DNA of 26,096 nt from a virus. Made by a program: the position numbers and the translations under genes. The notes under the pieces were generated by a model. That model did not search any database and was not told the origin of the DNA. It saw only the letters and a program-made list of their open reading frames with translations. The DNA lies in IMG/VR virus record IMGVR_UViG_3300007542_000163, positions 1-26,096 of that record; one strand, 5' to 3'. Below are positions 1 through 6,843 of the stretch, piece by piece; position 1 is the stretch's first letter; every line of letters starts with the position of its first letter.

Positions 1-2
1 AA

Positions 3-152
3 AATTGTAAATCTAATAATGAAATTGATATGGTAAAAGAATATATTAATTCTGAAATAGAAGAAGATTGCACAATATATTCAATATTTGAAAGAGTAAT
101 TATTAACAATTTAATTGAAAAACAACTTAAAACTTTAAAAAATGAAATTTGA
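3..152 (+). CDS. C-terminal fragment of an unknown protein (5' end outside window)
   Basis: Reading frame 3 is open from the window edge to a TGA at 150-152 and encodes 49 residues. They are rich in Glu, Ile, Asn and Lys, with an amphipathic helical look. The frame runs 11 bases into the next gene, which starts at 142 in another frame; such overlap is usual among the tightly packed genes here. I do not recognise the protein. Only the tail is visible, so no function can be given. Confidence 0.5.
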   Translation, partial: NCKSNNEIDMVKEYINSEIEEDCTIYSIFERVIINNLIEKQLKTLKNEI

Positions 153-381
153 TTTATTAACTTGGATTTGTATTATAACAATAGTTGTTATGATATACAG
201 AATTATTGTTTATATTATTCGTAAGATTAGATTAGGAACTTTGACAGGTAGTTATGTTCATTATAAAACTTCTCGTGGTAATATATTTGAAGTTGAGCAT
301 AAAATAAATGGTAAAAAATTATTTTCTGAAGCTACTGAAAAAGAAATTAAAATATTGAAATATTATAAACTTTTAAATTAA
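142..381 (+). CDS. small single-pass membrane protein, unknown function
   Basis: Encodes 79 residues. One strongly hydrophobic segment at about residues 5-27 (Ile/Val/Trp rich) is followed by a basic RKIR patch and then a soluble tail of about 45 residues with many Lys and Glu. The hydrophobic segment followed by positive charge suggests a membrane anchor with the C-terminal part in the cytoplasm. The start overlaps the preceding reading frame by 11 bases. No family is recognised. Small membrane proteins of this kind are common in phage early regions, but the role cannot be deduced. Confidence 0.6.
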   Translation: MKFDLLTWICIITIVVMIYRIIVYIIRKIRLGTLTGSYVHYKTSRGNIFEVEHKINGKKLFSEATEKEIKILKYYKLLN

Positions 382-383
382 TC

Positions 384-457
384 AAGATGTGTCTCGAACT
401 GTCTATAATAGACTGAAGAAAGTGAGTATAGTAAGTTTTCGTTCTCACCACATTTTT
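384..457 (+). ncRNA. possible structured RNA or leader between two genes
   Basis: The 89-base gap can fold into a three-way junction. The closing stem is AAGATGTG (384-391) with CACATTTT (449-456), 8 pairs including one G-U. Inside are a hairpin GTCTA/TAGAC (401-405/409-413, 3-base loop) and a stem GTGAG/CTCAC (422-426/444-448). The 3' strand of the closing stem contains a T run, so a terminator or attenuator is also possible. It does not fit a tRNA: there is no 7-base T-loop and no proper anticodon loop. The fold was drawn by eye only. Confidence 0.3.
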
Positions 458-470
458 AAAATAAAAATAT

Positions 471-1118
471 ATGAAAAAATATTTATCAGCAGGTTTTGAA
501 GCTAGAAGGTTTAAACGAGCAGTTCAAACAATGTATTATATGTCTTCACATTGTAAAAGTAATGTTACAATGTTATGTGGACCAGCTACAATACCTCATC
601 TAAATGATGGTTTACTTGTTACAACTAATCAAGCTTTTGCTACTATCTTTATATATGAATTAGATAGAGATATATATTTAAAAAATAAAGCAGATATTAA
701 AACTTTTAAATGTGCATCTAAAATAAAACTATTTAATGATGATATATTAAATTCTAAACTTAGTAGAGTATTTGATTTTGATGGTTGTCTTACATTAACA
801 CAAAGTATTGAATCATTTATGTTTTTATTTAATAGATTATATAAAGCTAAGACTAAAAGAGTAAAACATGCTATGTTTACATTTACTTCACGTGATCGTA
901 ATGGAAGTACAACAGAAGATAATATTCAATTATTATGTGATAGAATAGGTATACCTAATAATTTTAAAAGAGATATATCTGTACCTAAATTAAGAAAGTA
1001 TGACCAACAGTTTGAAAATACATTAGTAAGTTATACAACTTATTGTGATAAACAACCAATGGTATCTTTTAGTATTCAATGGAATTTAACTAAAAAAATG
1101 ATATTATGCCAAAATTAA
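471..1118 (+). CDS. putative class I SAM-dependent methyltransferase-like protein
   Basis: Encodes 215 residues without clear whole-length identity. The pattern of strands resembles a Rossmann methyltransferase. A glycine-containing strand-loop MLCGPAT lies at about 34-40. A strand ending in acidic residues, IYELDRD, lies at 61-67, where a ribose-binding acid is expected. Then come IKLFNDDI at 85-92, the strand VFDFDGCLT at 100-108 in the motif IV position, and a hydrophobic strand MFTFTSRDR at 135-143. The order and spacing are suggestive, but the classical GxGxG is absent. Target and activity are unknown. It lies alone between two foldable gaps upstream of the polymerase, and no partner restriction enzyme is visible. 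A non-enzymatic relative is also possible. Confidence 0.4.
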   Translation: MKKYLSAGFEARRFKRAVQTMYYMSSHCKSNVTMLCGPATIPHLNDGLLVTTNQAFATIFIYELDRDIYLKNKADIKTFKCASKIKLFNDDILNSKLSRVFDFDGCLTLTQSIESFMFLFNRLYKAKTKRVKHAMFTFTSRDRNGSTTEDNIQLLCDRIGIPNNFKRDISVPKLRKYDQQFENTLVSYTTYCDKQPMVSFSIQWNLTKKMILCQN

Positions 1119-1216
1119 GATATGTTGAGTTTCCATATATGAGTTGTGATGGGCTCACTATTCTCTACCATCGAATCTATTATTAATCAATTAAATAAAC
1201 AATAAATAACAAACGT

Positions 1217-1753
1217 ATGAAAAAATTATTTTTAACACTGATGATTTCTTTAACATTTATATTAAGTATAAATGCTACAACAATTGATTCTACAGCAGTA
1301 GATAACTTTCCAAAAACAGATGAAGTATTATCTGTTATGGTTCAAAAAGCTATGATTGTTGCAAAACAAACAGGAGATTTTATTATTGAACAAAGTCCAT
1401 TATTATTACAAGAATTTTATAATTGGAATATAACTAAATATATATCTTTAATATTATTTGGTATATTACTACTTATTCTTGGATTCAATATTTATTATTT
1501 TTTTGGAAAAAGAAATTCATTTGAATATGAATATTATGATAGTTATCACGATAAAACTAAAACAAGAATTAGTATACCTTATAAAAATATATTTATTAAA
1601 TATGATTGGTCTGATGCTATTCAAACATGGGATATTGTATTAAAAATAATCTTTATAATAACTGGTTCAATAATAGTATTTATTAATTTATATTATTTAA
1701 TATTTATATTAGTTGCACCTAAACTATATTTAATAAATTATTTTATAAATTAA
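1217..1753 (+). CDS. exported/membrane protein with signal peptide and two transmembrane segments
   Basis: Encodes 178 residues. The N-terminus MKKLFLTLMISLTFILSINA is a textbook signal peptide (basic start, hydrophobic core, Ala-Thr region near residue 20). A periplasmic-looking stretch of about 50 residues follows. The first transmembrane helix is at about 75-96, a charged, tyrosine-rich loop at 98-137, and a second helix at about 140-167. The topology places residues 21-73 outside and the 98-137 loop inside. I do not recognise the family. Possible roles include membrane remodelling, superinfection exclusion or a holin-like function, but nothing in the sequence decides. The start at 1217 is favoured because it creates a clean signal peptide. 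Confidence 0.6.
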   Translation: MKKLFLTLMISLTFILSINATTIDSTAVDNFPKTDEVLSVMVQKAMIVAKQTGDFIIEQSPLLLQEFYNWNITKYISLILFGILLLILGFNIYYFFGKRNSFEYEYYDSYHDKTKTRISIPYKNIFIKYDWSDAIQTWDIVLKIIFIITGSIIVFINLYYLIFILVAPKLYLINYFIN

Positions 1754-1788
1754 TTACAAATTCCGAAATGACTCAAAGAGGTTAATGA

Positions 1789-1809
1789 AATAGGTAAGGC
1801 AAGCCTATT
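1789..1809 (+). promoter_or_regulatory. hairpin upstream of the polymerase start
   Basis: AATAGG (1789-1794) pairs with CCTATT (1804-1809) around a 9-base loop, ending 17 bases before the polymerase ATG. No T run follows, so it is not a terminator. It is followed by a 4-codon mini-ORF, ATG ATA GAA TGA (1812-1823), 3 bases before the gene start. A role in translation control is possible but unproven. Confidence 0.25.
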
Positions 1810-1826
1810 AAATGATAGAATGAAAA

Positions 1827-3788
1827 ATGAAAGAAATATATGTTTATGATTTAGAAACATATCCTAATTTCTTCTTAGCTGTATTTAAAAATATCACAAC
1901 AAAAGAAATAACACAATTTGAAATAAGTGATAGATTTAATCAATTAGATGAACTTAGACAGTTTCTAAAAAAACCTGGATTAAAATTAATAGGATTTAAT
2001 AATCTTAATTTTGATTATCCAGTATTACACAATTCTATATTATCTAACAATAATATATGGACTGCAGAACAAATATATGTTGAAGTAGTAAAGATTATAA
2101 AAAATAAATATTCTTCTATATGGGCTAATCAAATAAAAGTACCTCAACTAGATTTGTATAAAATATGGCATTATGACAATAAGAATAAAAGTACATCTCT
2201 TAAATGGCTTGAATTTGCTATGAGATTACCAAATGTTGAAGACTTACCTTATAAACCAGGTACAATTCTTACATTTGAACAAATGCAACACGTTTGTGAT
2301 TATTGTGTTAATGATATTGAAGCAACTGAAAAGTTTTTTTATAAGTCATTGAAACATATTGAGTTAAGACAATTTTATACAAATCACGAAGGGTTAGATT
2401 TGATTAATGCTTCTGAAATTAAGATGTCAAAAGAGATATTTGGTAAGTATCTATCAAAAGAAATGAATATATCTACGAAAGATGTTCAATCACTACGTAC
2501 ATATAGGGACCAAGTAGAAATTAATGATATCTTATTTAATTATTTAGAATTTAATGACCCAACTAATCAACAATCTTTAAATATATTTAAGAATCATATT
2601 TGGAGAAATGATAATCCAGAAGGTATTAGTTTTAGAACATCATATAAAAATGTTGTAAGAGAATATGCTGAAGGTGGATTACATAGTTTTGGAAAGACAG
2701 GAGTATATCAATCTGATGATGAATATATATTGGTAGATGTAGATTTTGCTTCATTTTATCCTCATATATCATTTAGAAATAAATTACATCCTGAACATAT
2801 ACCTGAAAAGGTGTTTAGTGAAATTTATGAAGGTTTTTATACTGAAAGAAAAAACTATCCAAAGAGTGATCCAAGAAACTATGTATTAAAGATTATATTA
2901 AATGGAAGTTATGGTTTATCTAAAGATGAGTATTCCTTTTTATATGATCCTAAATGGCAATTAGCTATTTGTATTAATGGTCAATTAATCTTAACATTAT
3001 TAACAGAGCGTGTATTTGAAAAATTACAAAAAGATATTACTATAATTTTTGAAAACACAGATGGTGCGATGTATCATATTCATAGGTCTGATTATGATTT
3101 ACTAGAAGAAGCTTGTAAAGAAGTTGAAAAGATAGTAAATATACCATTAGAGATACAAATATGTGAAAAGATTATTGCTAAAGATGTTAATAATTATATT
3201 AATGTGATTAAAGGTGATTATATTAAATTCAAAGGGGTATTTGAAATTGATAGAGATTACCATAAAAATCATAGTAAGAGAATTATATCAATAGCTTTGG
3301 CTAATTATTTTATTTATAATATATCTGTTGAAGATACAATTTATAATCATTTAAGTAATAGTGATTATCCTTTTTGTGATAATTATGGAATTTATGATTT
3401 CTGTTTAGGTGCAAAAATGAAAGGTGATAATTTATTATATAGAAGATTTATTAAAGATTTTGAAGTTGTAGATGAAGAAGTCAGTAAGATGACACGTTAC
3501 TATGTTAGTAATGATGGATTTGAATTGATTAAGAAACTACCACCATTAGAAAAGAATAAATTAACTGATACTGATAAATATAAATTAAGCACAGATTCAA
3601 ATCAATTAAATATTTTTGATATAATTGAAGATGTACAAATTGACCCAAAAGATAGAGAATCTAACATTGAAGCAAGTTGGAAATGTACTATTTTTAATAA
3701 TTTTGAATCAAAGCCAGAAGTAGAATATAATATTAATTACGAATATTATATTAATGAATGTAATAAAATAATTAAAATATTTAAATAA
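1827..3788 (+). CDS. family B DNA polymerase with 3'-5' exonuclease domain
   Basis: Encodes 653 residues; the likely replicative polymerase of the phage. The exonuclease domain shows Exo I YDLETYP (D8, E10), Exo II GFNNLNFDYP (about 56-65) and Exo III YCVNDIEAT (159-167). The linker motif EGGLHSFGK (282-290) precedes the palm. Motif A is DVDFASFYP (304-312), motif B KIILNGSYG (355-363) and motif C ENTDGAM (409-415), where the usual first Asp of DTD is Asn. At 653 residues it is compact compared with cellular family B enzymes. All motifs are present, so it is probably active. Its stop overlaps the next ATG (TAATG at 3786-3790), indicating translational coupling. Whether it is protein-primed is uncertain; a primase is encoded downstream, which favours RNA priming. 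Confidence 0.93.
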   Translation: MKEIYVYDLETYPNFFLAVFKNITTKEITQFEISDRFNQLDELRQFLKKPGLKLIGFNNLNFDYPVLHNSILSNNNIWTAEQIYVEVVKIIKNKYSSIWANQIKVPQLDLYKIWHYDNKNKSTSLKWLEFAMRLPNVEDLPYKPGTILTFEQMQHVCDYCVNDIEATEKFFYKSLKHIELRQFYTNHEGLDLINASEIKMSKEIFGKYLSKEMNISTKDVQSLRTYRDQVEINDILFNYLEFNDPTNQQSLNIFKNHIWRNDNPEGISFRTSYKNVVREYAEGGLHSFGKTGVYQSDDEYILVDVDFASFYPHISFRNKLHPEHIPEKVFSEIYEGFYTERKNYPKSDPRNYVLKIILNGSYGLSKDEYSFLYDPKWQLAICINGQLILTLLTERVFEKLQKDITIIFENTDGAMYHIHRSDYDLLEEACKEVEKIVNIPLEIQICEKIIAKDVNNYINVIKGDYIKFKGVFEIDRDYHKNHSKRIISIALANYFIYNISVEDTIYNHLSNSDYPFCDNYGIYDFCLGAKMKGDNLLYRRFIKDFEVVDEEVSKMTRYYVSNDGFELIKKLPPLEKNKLTDTDKYKLSTDSNQLNIFDIIEDVQIDPKDRESNIEASWKCTIFNNFESKPEVEYNINYEYYINECNKIIKIFK

Positions 3789-4000
3789 TGAGAAAAATAT
3801 TCAATTCAACAACTTTTCTTATCGATATGATAGTAGATTCTAAAAAGTTAACAGATCCTGCGGAAATAGTAGAGTATGCGACTGAAGTTTTAGAAGAACC
3901 ACTAACAATATCACAAGTAAAGGATTATTTTAATTATACAGAAGATTACGAAAAAGAAAGTTGGACAATACAATTAACTGATATATTTGATTATGAATAG
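3788..4000 (+). CDS. small acidic protein of unknown function
   Basis: Encodes 70 residues, acidic, with predicted helices and no recognisable motif. Its ATG overlaps the polymerase stop codon by one base, so it is probably translated by re-initiation from the polymerase message. It ends with a TAG, and the following zinc-finger ORF starts inside its last codons. The position suggests a replication-associated accessory role; this is inference from neighbours only. Confidence 0.6.
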   Translation: MRKIFNSTTFLIDMIVDSKKLTDPAEIVEYATEVLEEPLTISQVKDYFNYTEDYEKESWTIQLTDIFDYE

Positions 4001-4157
4001 AAAATCTGTAGAATGCCCAAGTTGTATTGGGGCAGGTGAAGTTCTAAAACATGGTAAGTATCTAAAACAATGTAGATATTGTGAAGGTACTGGTGTAGTA
4101 GATATTGAAATTGCAAATGCATTTCTTCATGAAAAGTTATATGATGAAGAAATATAA
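3993..4157 (+). CDS. 54-residue DnaJ-type zinc-finger protein
   Basis: A short ORF overlaps the previous gene by 8 bases: ATG at 3993, TAA at 4155-4157. The product carries two Cys pairs in the arrangement C-P-S-C-x-G-x-G (residues 8-15) and C-R-Y-C-x-G-T-G (about 27-34). This is the CxxCxGxG repeat known from the DnaJ central zinc-binding domain, so it should bind one zinc ion. The tail is helical and acidic. Such mini zinc-finger proteins are frequent in phage genomes. The partner is unknown, but the position between polymerase and helicase genes suggests protein contacts in the replisome or nucleic-acid binding. The regular Cys spacing makes chance unlikely. Confidence 0.75.
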   Translation: MNRKSVECPSCIGAGEVLKHGKYLKQCRYCEGTGVVDIEIANAFLHEKLYDEEI

Positions 4158-4177
4158 TTAAAAACAAAAATAGAAAT

Positions 4178-4789
4178 ATGAATAAATATCTAGTAATTAA
4201 TCTAGAGATTTTACTAAGTAAACATATTTCTATAGCAGAATTGTTATATTTATATAGTATTTATACAAACAATAAACAATATATAGATATAAACATAGAT
4301 TTAGCTAAATTGGAAAAGCAACAATATATAAAAATAATAACAATAGAGAACAATGAAAAGACAATTTTACTAAGAGACAAATCTATTAAGCTAATAGAAT
4401 TCTTAACTATAGAAATGAATAATTCTTTAGAAGAAAATGTTAAAACAATTAAAAAATCAGAACGTATTATCAATATTGATTTAGAAAGAATTGATGAATT
4501 TAGATTTAAATGGAAAGGACTAAAGTCTGGAGCAATGGGAAGTGCTCAAGCCTGTAAAGATAAATTAAATAGATGGATGAAAGAAAATCCACAATATTCT
4601 TTTGATGATATATTAAAAGCATCTGATATGTATATTAACAGTTTAAATGGTGATTATAGATTTTTGCAACGTGCAGATTATTTTATTTATAAACAAGAAA
4701 ATAATCGTGAAGAATCTTCTAGATTATCTGCACATATAGATGAGATTGACTCATTTATGAAAGATGACTGGACAACTAATTTAAAATAA
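4178..4789 (+). CDS. probable replication accessory protein (candidate helicase loader)
   Basis: Encodes 203 residues. The N-terminal half (about 1-90) is helical and could be a winged-helix-like domain. The C-terminal part contains a compact conserved-looking block from about 108: FRFKWKGLKSGAMG, then CKDKLNRWMKENPQYSFDDI, then a helix ending in the aromatic stretch DYRFLQRADYFIYK, and an acidic tail. Similar blocks occur in phage proteins encoded beside replicative helicases. Lying 8 bases upstream of the split helicase gene, it is a natural candidate for helicase loading or primosome assembly. No ATPase motif is present, so it would not be a DnaC-type ATPase loader. The function is inference. 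Confidence 0.5.
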   Translation: MNKYLVINLEILLSKHISIAELLYLYSIYTNNKQYIDINIDLAKLEKQQYIKIITIENNEKTILLRDKSIKLIEFLTIEMNNSLEENVKTIKKSERIINIDLERIDEFRFKWKGLKSGAMGSAQACKDKLNRWMKENPQYSFDDILKASDMYINSLNGDYRFLQRADYFIYKQENNREESSRLSAHIDEIDSFMKDDWTTNLK

Positions 4790-4797
4790 TATATATA

Positions 4798-4962
4798 ATG
4801 AGCTTATTTAATAGAGTATTTGAAAATTTAATTGAAAGAAGAGATAGGTTACTATCAGGGAAAATAAATTGTATTCCTTGGGGGTTACCTAGATTTGAAA
4901 ATGAATTACCTGGAATAGAGAAAGGTAAATATTACTTGTTAACAGCAAATAGTAAAGTGGGT
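4798..4962 (+). CDS. dnaB: DnaB-type replicative helicase, exon 1 (residues 1-55)
   Basis: The first exon encodes 55 residues ending with LLTANSKVG, the first part of the Walker A loop. The unspliced frame continues only six codons (RICPYN) to a TAG at 4981-4983. The missing Lys-Thr of the P-loop is found at 7311, where the frame reads KTQITDWLFF. Joining after GGT (4960-4962) restores ANSKVGKTQ. The exon ends in GGGT, which pairs with GCCC at 4970-4973 to form P1, with the conserved U-G pair at the splice site. The encoded part matches the linker and start of the RecA-like core of phage DnaB proteins lacking the N-terminal domain. Confidence 0.85.
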
Positions 4963-5060
4963 AGAATTTGCCCCTATAATTAGTAATAATTATAGCAAAC
5001 TCAGAATCCTAGAAATAGGGGTTAATTAAAATTAGCTAACGGGGAAAACCTTTAATACTT

Positions 5061-5360
5061 ATGAAAAAAACAACCACAGCCTGTTGTGCATTATGTCAAT
5101 TAAATGATGTAAATGATGCAACCACACTTGAGCATTTTGAATATGCTCTTGCTAAACTTAAAAAACAAAAGGAATCAAATACTGAAGTTGGTATTACTAC
5201 AGGTAATGGTCAAACAGCAGTATTTGTGATTGCATCTCCTGGAGAAAATATTTTAAAATCAAATCTTAAAAAATTAGGATTTGAAGCTAAACATGTTTTT
5301 GAAAGAAGAAAAGGATATCCAACAACAGGAGATTTACAAATGTATATTAAAAATCTATAA
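5061..5360 (+). CDS. phage-like protein of unknown function inside intron P5
   Basis: Encodes 99 residues. An N-terminal Cys cluster (about residues 8-12) precedes a helix rich in Lys and Leu. The C-terminal half reads VFVIASPGENILKSNLKKLGF, then FERRKGYPTTGDLQMYIKNL. This looks like a small alpha/beta protein of the kind scattered through phage genomes rather than an intron-borne endonuclease. The ATG sits in the 5' strand of intron stem P5 (5056-5062), directly after the core segment CGGGGAAAACC. It precedes the next gene by one base. No function can be given. It may be cargo captured by the intron, translated from unspliced RNA or from a separate transcript. Confidence 0.65.
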   Translation: MKKTTTACCALCQLNDVNDATTLEHFEYALAKLKKQKESNTEVGITTGNGQTAVFVIASPGENILKSNLKKLGFEAKHVFERRKGYPTTGDLQMYIKNL

Positions 5361-5361
5361 A

Positions 5362-5922
5362 ATGAGAGAACATTTAAAATGGGCAGATGTATCATATACC
5401 GTAATAAAGGAAGATGGTAAATCAAGAAGTAAATTTCATGAGTCTTGTTTTGGATATATTAGAGATTATAAAGGTAGATCAAAACTTGCATCAATTATAC
5501 TAAATGATATAAATTGTGCTATAACTATGGAATATAGAGATTTCTATCTTCAATATATTAGTGATATGTTATGTCTTGAAAGTAAAATTTTAGAAAATGG
5601 ATTTAAATTTAAAGCATCAGATATAAATCATAAAAACTTATTAGTATTAAGTTTATTAAGATTTTTATTTGAAAATATGGGGTGTTTAAATCCTCATCTT
5701 GATGTAGTAAATTTGTTTTTAAAACCATTAAGAGATGATGAATGTCCATATACAGATAAACTTGAAAGATATTGCTATTTTTATAGTTTAATACCTCAAG
5801 ATGGTTATTGGCATGATAGTCATTGTTGGAAACCTAAAAGAACTGCAATTAAATCTACAAAAGATTATTTAGAATGTAAAGAATTGTGGAATGTTAATTC
5901 ATTTTTTGAAAAACAACAATAA
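5362..5922 (+). CDS. unknown protein inside intron P5, weakly similar to the 8589 gene product
   Basis: Encodes 186 residues from the ATG at 5362, chosen because it lies one base after the preceding stop; an earlier in-frame ATG at 5281 would overlap that gene extensively. The protein starts MREH and contains an FGYIRDYKG segment, a hydrophobic helix NLLVLSLLRFLFENMG and a Cys/His/Trp-rich C-terminal part (YWHDSHCWKP). The product of the gene at 8589 also starts MREH and has a comparable IRD segment and NLVLLNFIRMIW helix, so the two may be distant paralogs. No catalytic motif is recognised. It lies in the loop of intron stem P5. Confidence 0.65.
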   Translation: MREHLKWADVSYTVIKEDGKSRSKFHESCFGYIRDYKGRSKLASIILNDINCAITMEYRDFYLQYISDMLCLESKILENGFKFKASDINHKNLLVLSLLRFLFENMGCLNPHLDVVNLFLKPLRDDECPYTDKLERYCYFYSLIPQDGYWHDSHCWKPKRTAIKSTKDYLECKELWNVNSFFEKQQ

Positions 5923-5923
5923 T

Positions 5924-6094
5924 ATGAGTAATAAAGAAAATCCCGTGCCGTCACTTGATAATATAATAAAAGCTGCAATTTATACACTTAATAATATACC
6001 TAATACTCCTAATGTAGGACCAAAAGGTGAATCAAGTTATGAAGTTATAAAAAGTTTAGAAATATATTTACAAAACGGTGTAGAGACTAAATAA
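5924..6094 (+). CDS. 57-residue ORF overlapping intron core elements P5', P4', P6 and P7
   Basis: Encodes 57 residues (ATG at 5924, TAA at 6092-6094) with a protein-like composition: an amphipathic helix, an NTPNVGPKGESSYEV turn region and a second helix. The same bases supply intron pairings: 5924-5936 for P5', 5941-5946 for P4', 5947-5951 and 6075-6079 for P6, and 6085-6089 for the 5' strand of P7. Coding and ribozyme constraints would therefore coincide, as known for some T4 intron ORFs that run into the core. At this AT content a chance open frame of this length is uncommon but not impossible. Function is unknown. Confidence 0.5.
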   Translation: MSNKENPVPSLDNIIKAAIYTLNNIPNTPNVGPKGESSYEVIKSLEIYLQNGVETK

Positions 6095-6110
6095 AATTAA
6101 AATATATACA

Positions 6111-6734
6111 ATGAAAAAGAAATATATGGGAAAATATACCAAAAAACAATTATCAATAATAATTGGAATGGTATTAGGAGATAGTTATATAACTAAATTT
6201 AGAGAAAAAAGAACAAATTCATATTTAAGTACACAACATTCTATAAAACAATTAGATTACGTAGAATATAAAATGAATTTACTTAAATCATTAGGATTTG
6301 AAATATCAAAATTATATGATGTTTCTATAATATTTAAATCTATTAGATTTGATTGTAGAAATCCTCATCTATTTAATCAATTGCGTAAAACTTTATATCC
6401 TTGTAATAATAAAATCATTAAAAGAAAATGGTTAAATTATTTAGATGAAAAAGGATTAGCAATATGGTTTATGGATGATGGTTCTTTAACAAAAAGAGGT
6501 AAAAGTGGTTATATGTCATTACATACTAATTCTTTTAATAAAAAAGAACATTATATAATTATAAAATATTTTAAACAACAATGGAAACTTAATCCTATTT
6601 TGAGGGTAGTTAAAAGAAAAGACCAAAAACAATCTTATTTTTTAACATTTAATCCTAATGAAACTCGAAATTTAATTAATATAATTAAGCCATATATTTG
6701 TAAATCAATGTTATATAAGGTAGATTTTATGTGA
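6111..6734 (+). CDS. LAGLIDADG homing endonuclease, intron-encoded
   Basis: Encodes 207 residues with two LAGLIDADG helices: IIIGMVLGDSYI at about 16-27 (catalytic D24) and GLAIWFMDDGSL at about 115-126 (D122). Basic, aromatic-rich beta segments between and after them would contact DNA. The size fits a single-chain two-motif enzyme. It should cut intron-lacking helicase alleles near the insertion site so that repair copies the intron. It lies between the P7 5' strand and P3', enclosed by a stem ATAAAATT (6091-6098) with GATTTTAT (6723-6730); group IA introns carry extra stems at this place. The P3', P8 and P7' segments follow directly after the stop. Both acidic residues are intact, so it is probably active. 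Confidence 0.93.
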   Translation: MKKKYMGKYTKKQLSIIIGMVLGDSYITKFREKRTNSYLSTQHSIKQLDYVEYKMNLLKSLGFEISKLYDVSIIFKSIRFDCRNPHLFNQLRKTLYPCNNKIIKRKWLNYLDEKGLAIWFMDDGSLTKRGKSGYMSLHTNSFNKKEHYIIIKYFKQQWKLNPILRVVKRKDQKQSYFLTFNPNETRNLINIIKPYICKSMLYKVDFM

Positions 6735-6815
6735 AAAGAGTTTCCAATTTATATTGGAAAATGAGATAGTCCGAACTATATGGTGACATATAGAGTTAAA
6801 CAGAAATGATTTAAC

Positions 6816-6832
6816 TTATCAAATAAATTAGA
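6816..6832 (+). repeat. left arm of 17-bp perfect inverted repeat (intron P9.2)
   Basis: TTATCAAATAAATTAGA is the exact reverse complement of 7282-7298. The two arms enclose the ORF 6844-7311 and the right arm ends 12 bases before the 3' splice site. The first base may instead close P9.1. This position and length fit an extended P9.2 stem of the group I intron. Confidence 0.85.
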
Positions 6833-6843
6833 AATTTAAAAAT

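Noticed and set aside
384-456. tRNA gene
   Set aside because: The length and cloverleaf-like outline fit roughly, but there is no TTC-containing 7-base T-loop, the middle hairpin has a 3-base loop or lacks U33, and no D-arm is formed.
4261-4473. Minus-strand ORF of 70 codons
   Set aside because: It lies wholly inside a better-supported + strand gene with a leucine/isoleucine-rich shadow translation. The same applies to minus-strand frames at 5210-5425, 8301-8513, 9424-9633 and 13473-13685, and the + frame at 1458-1643.
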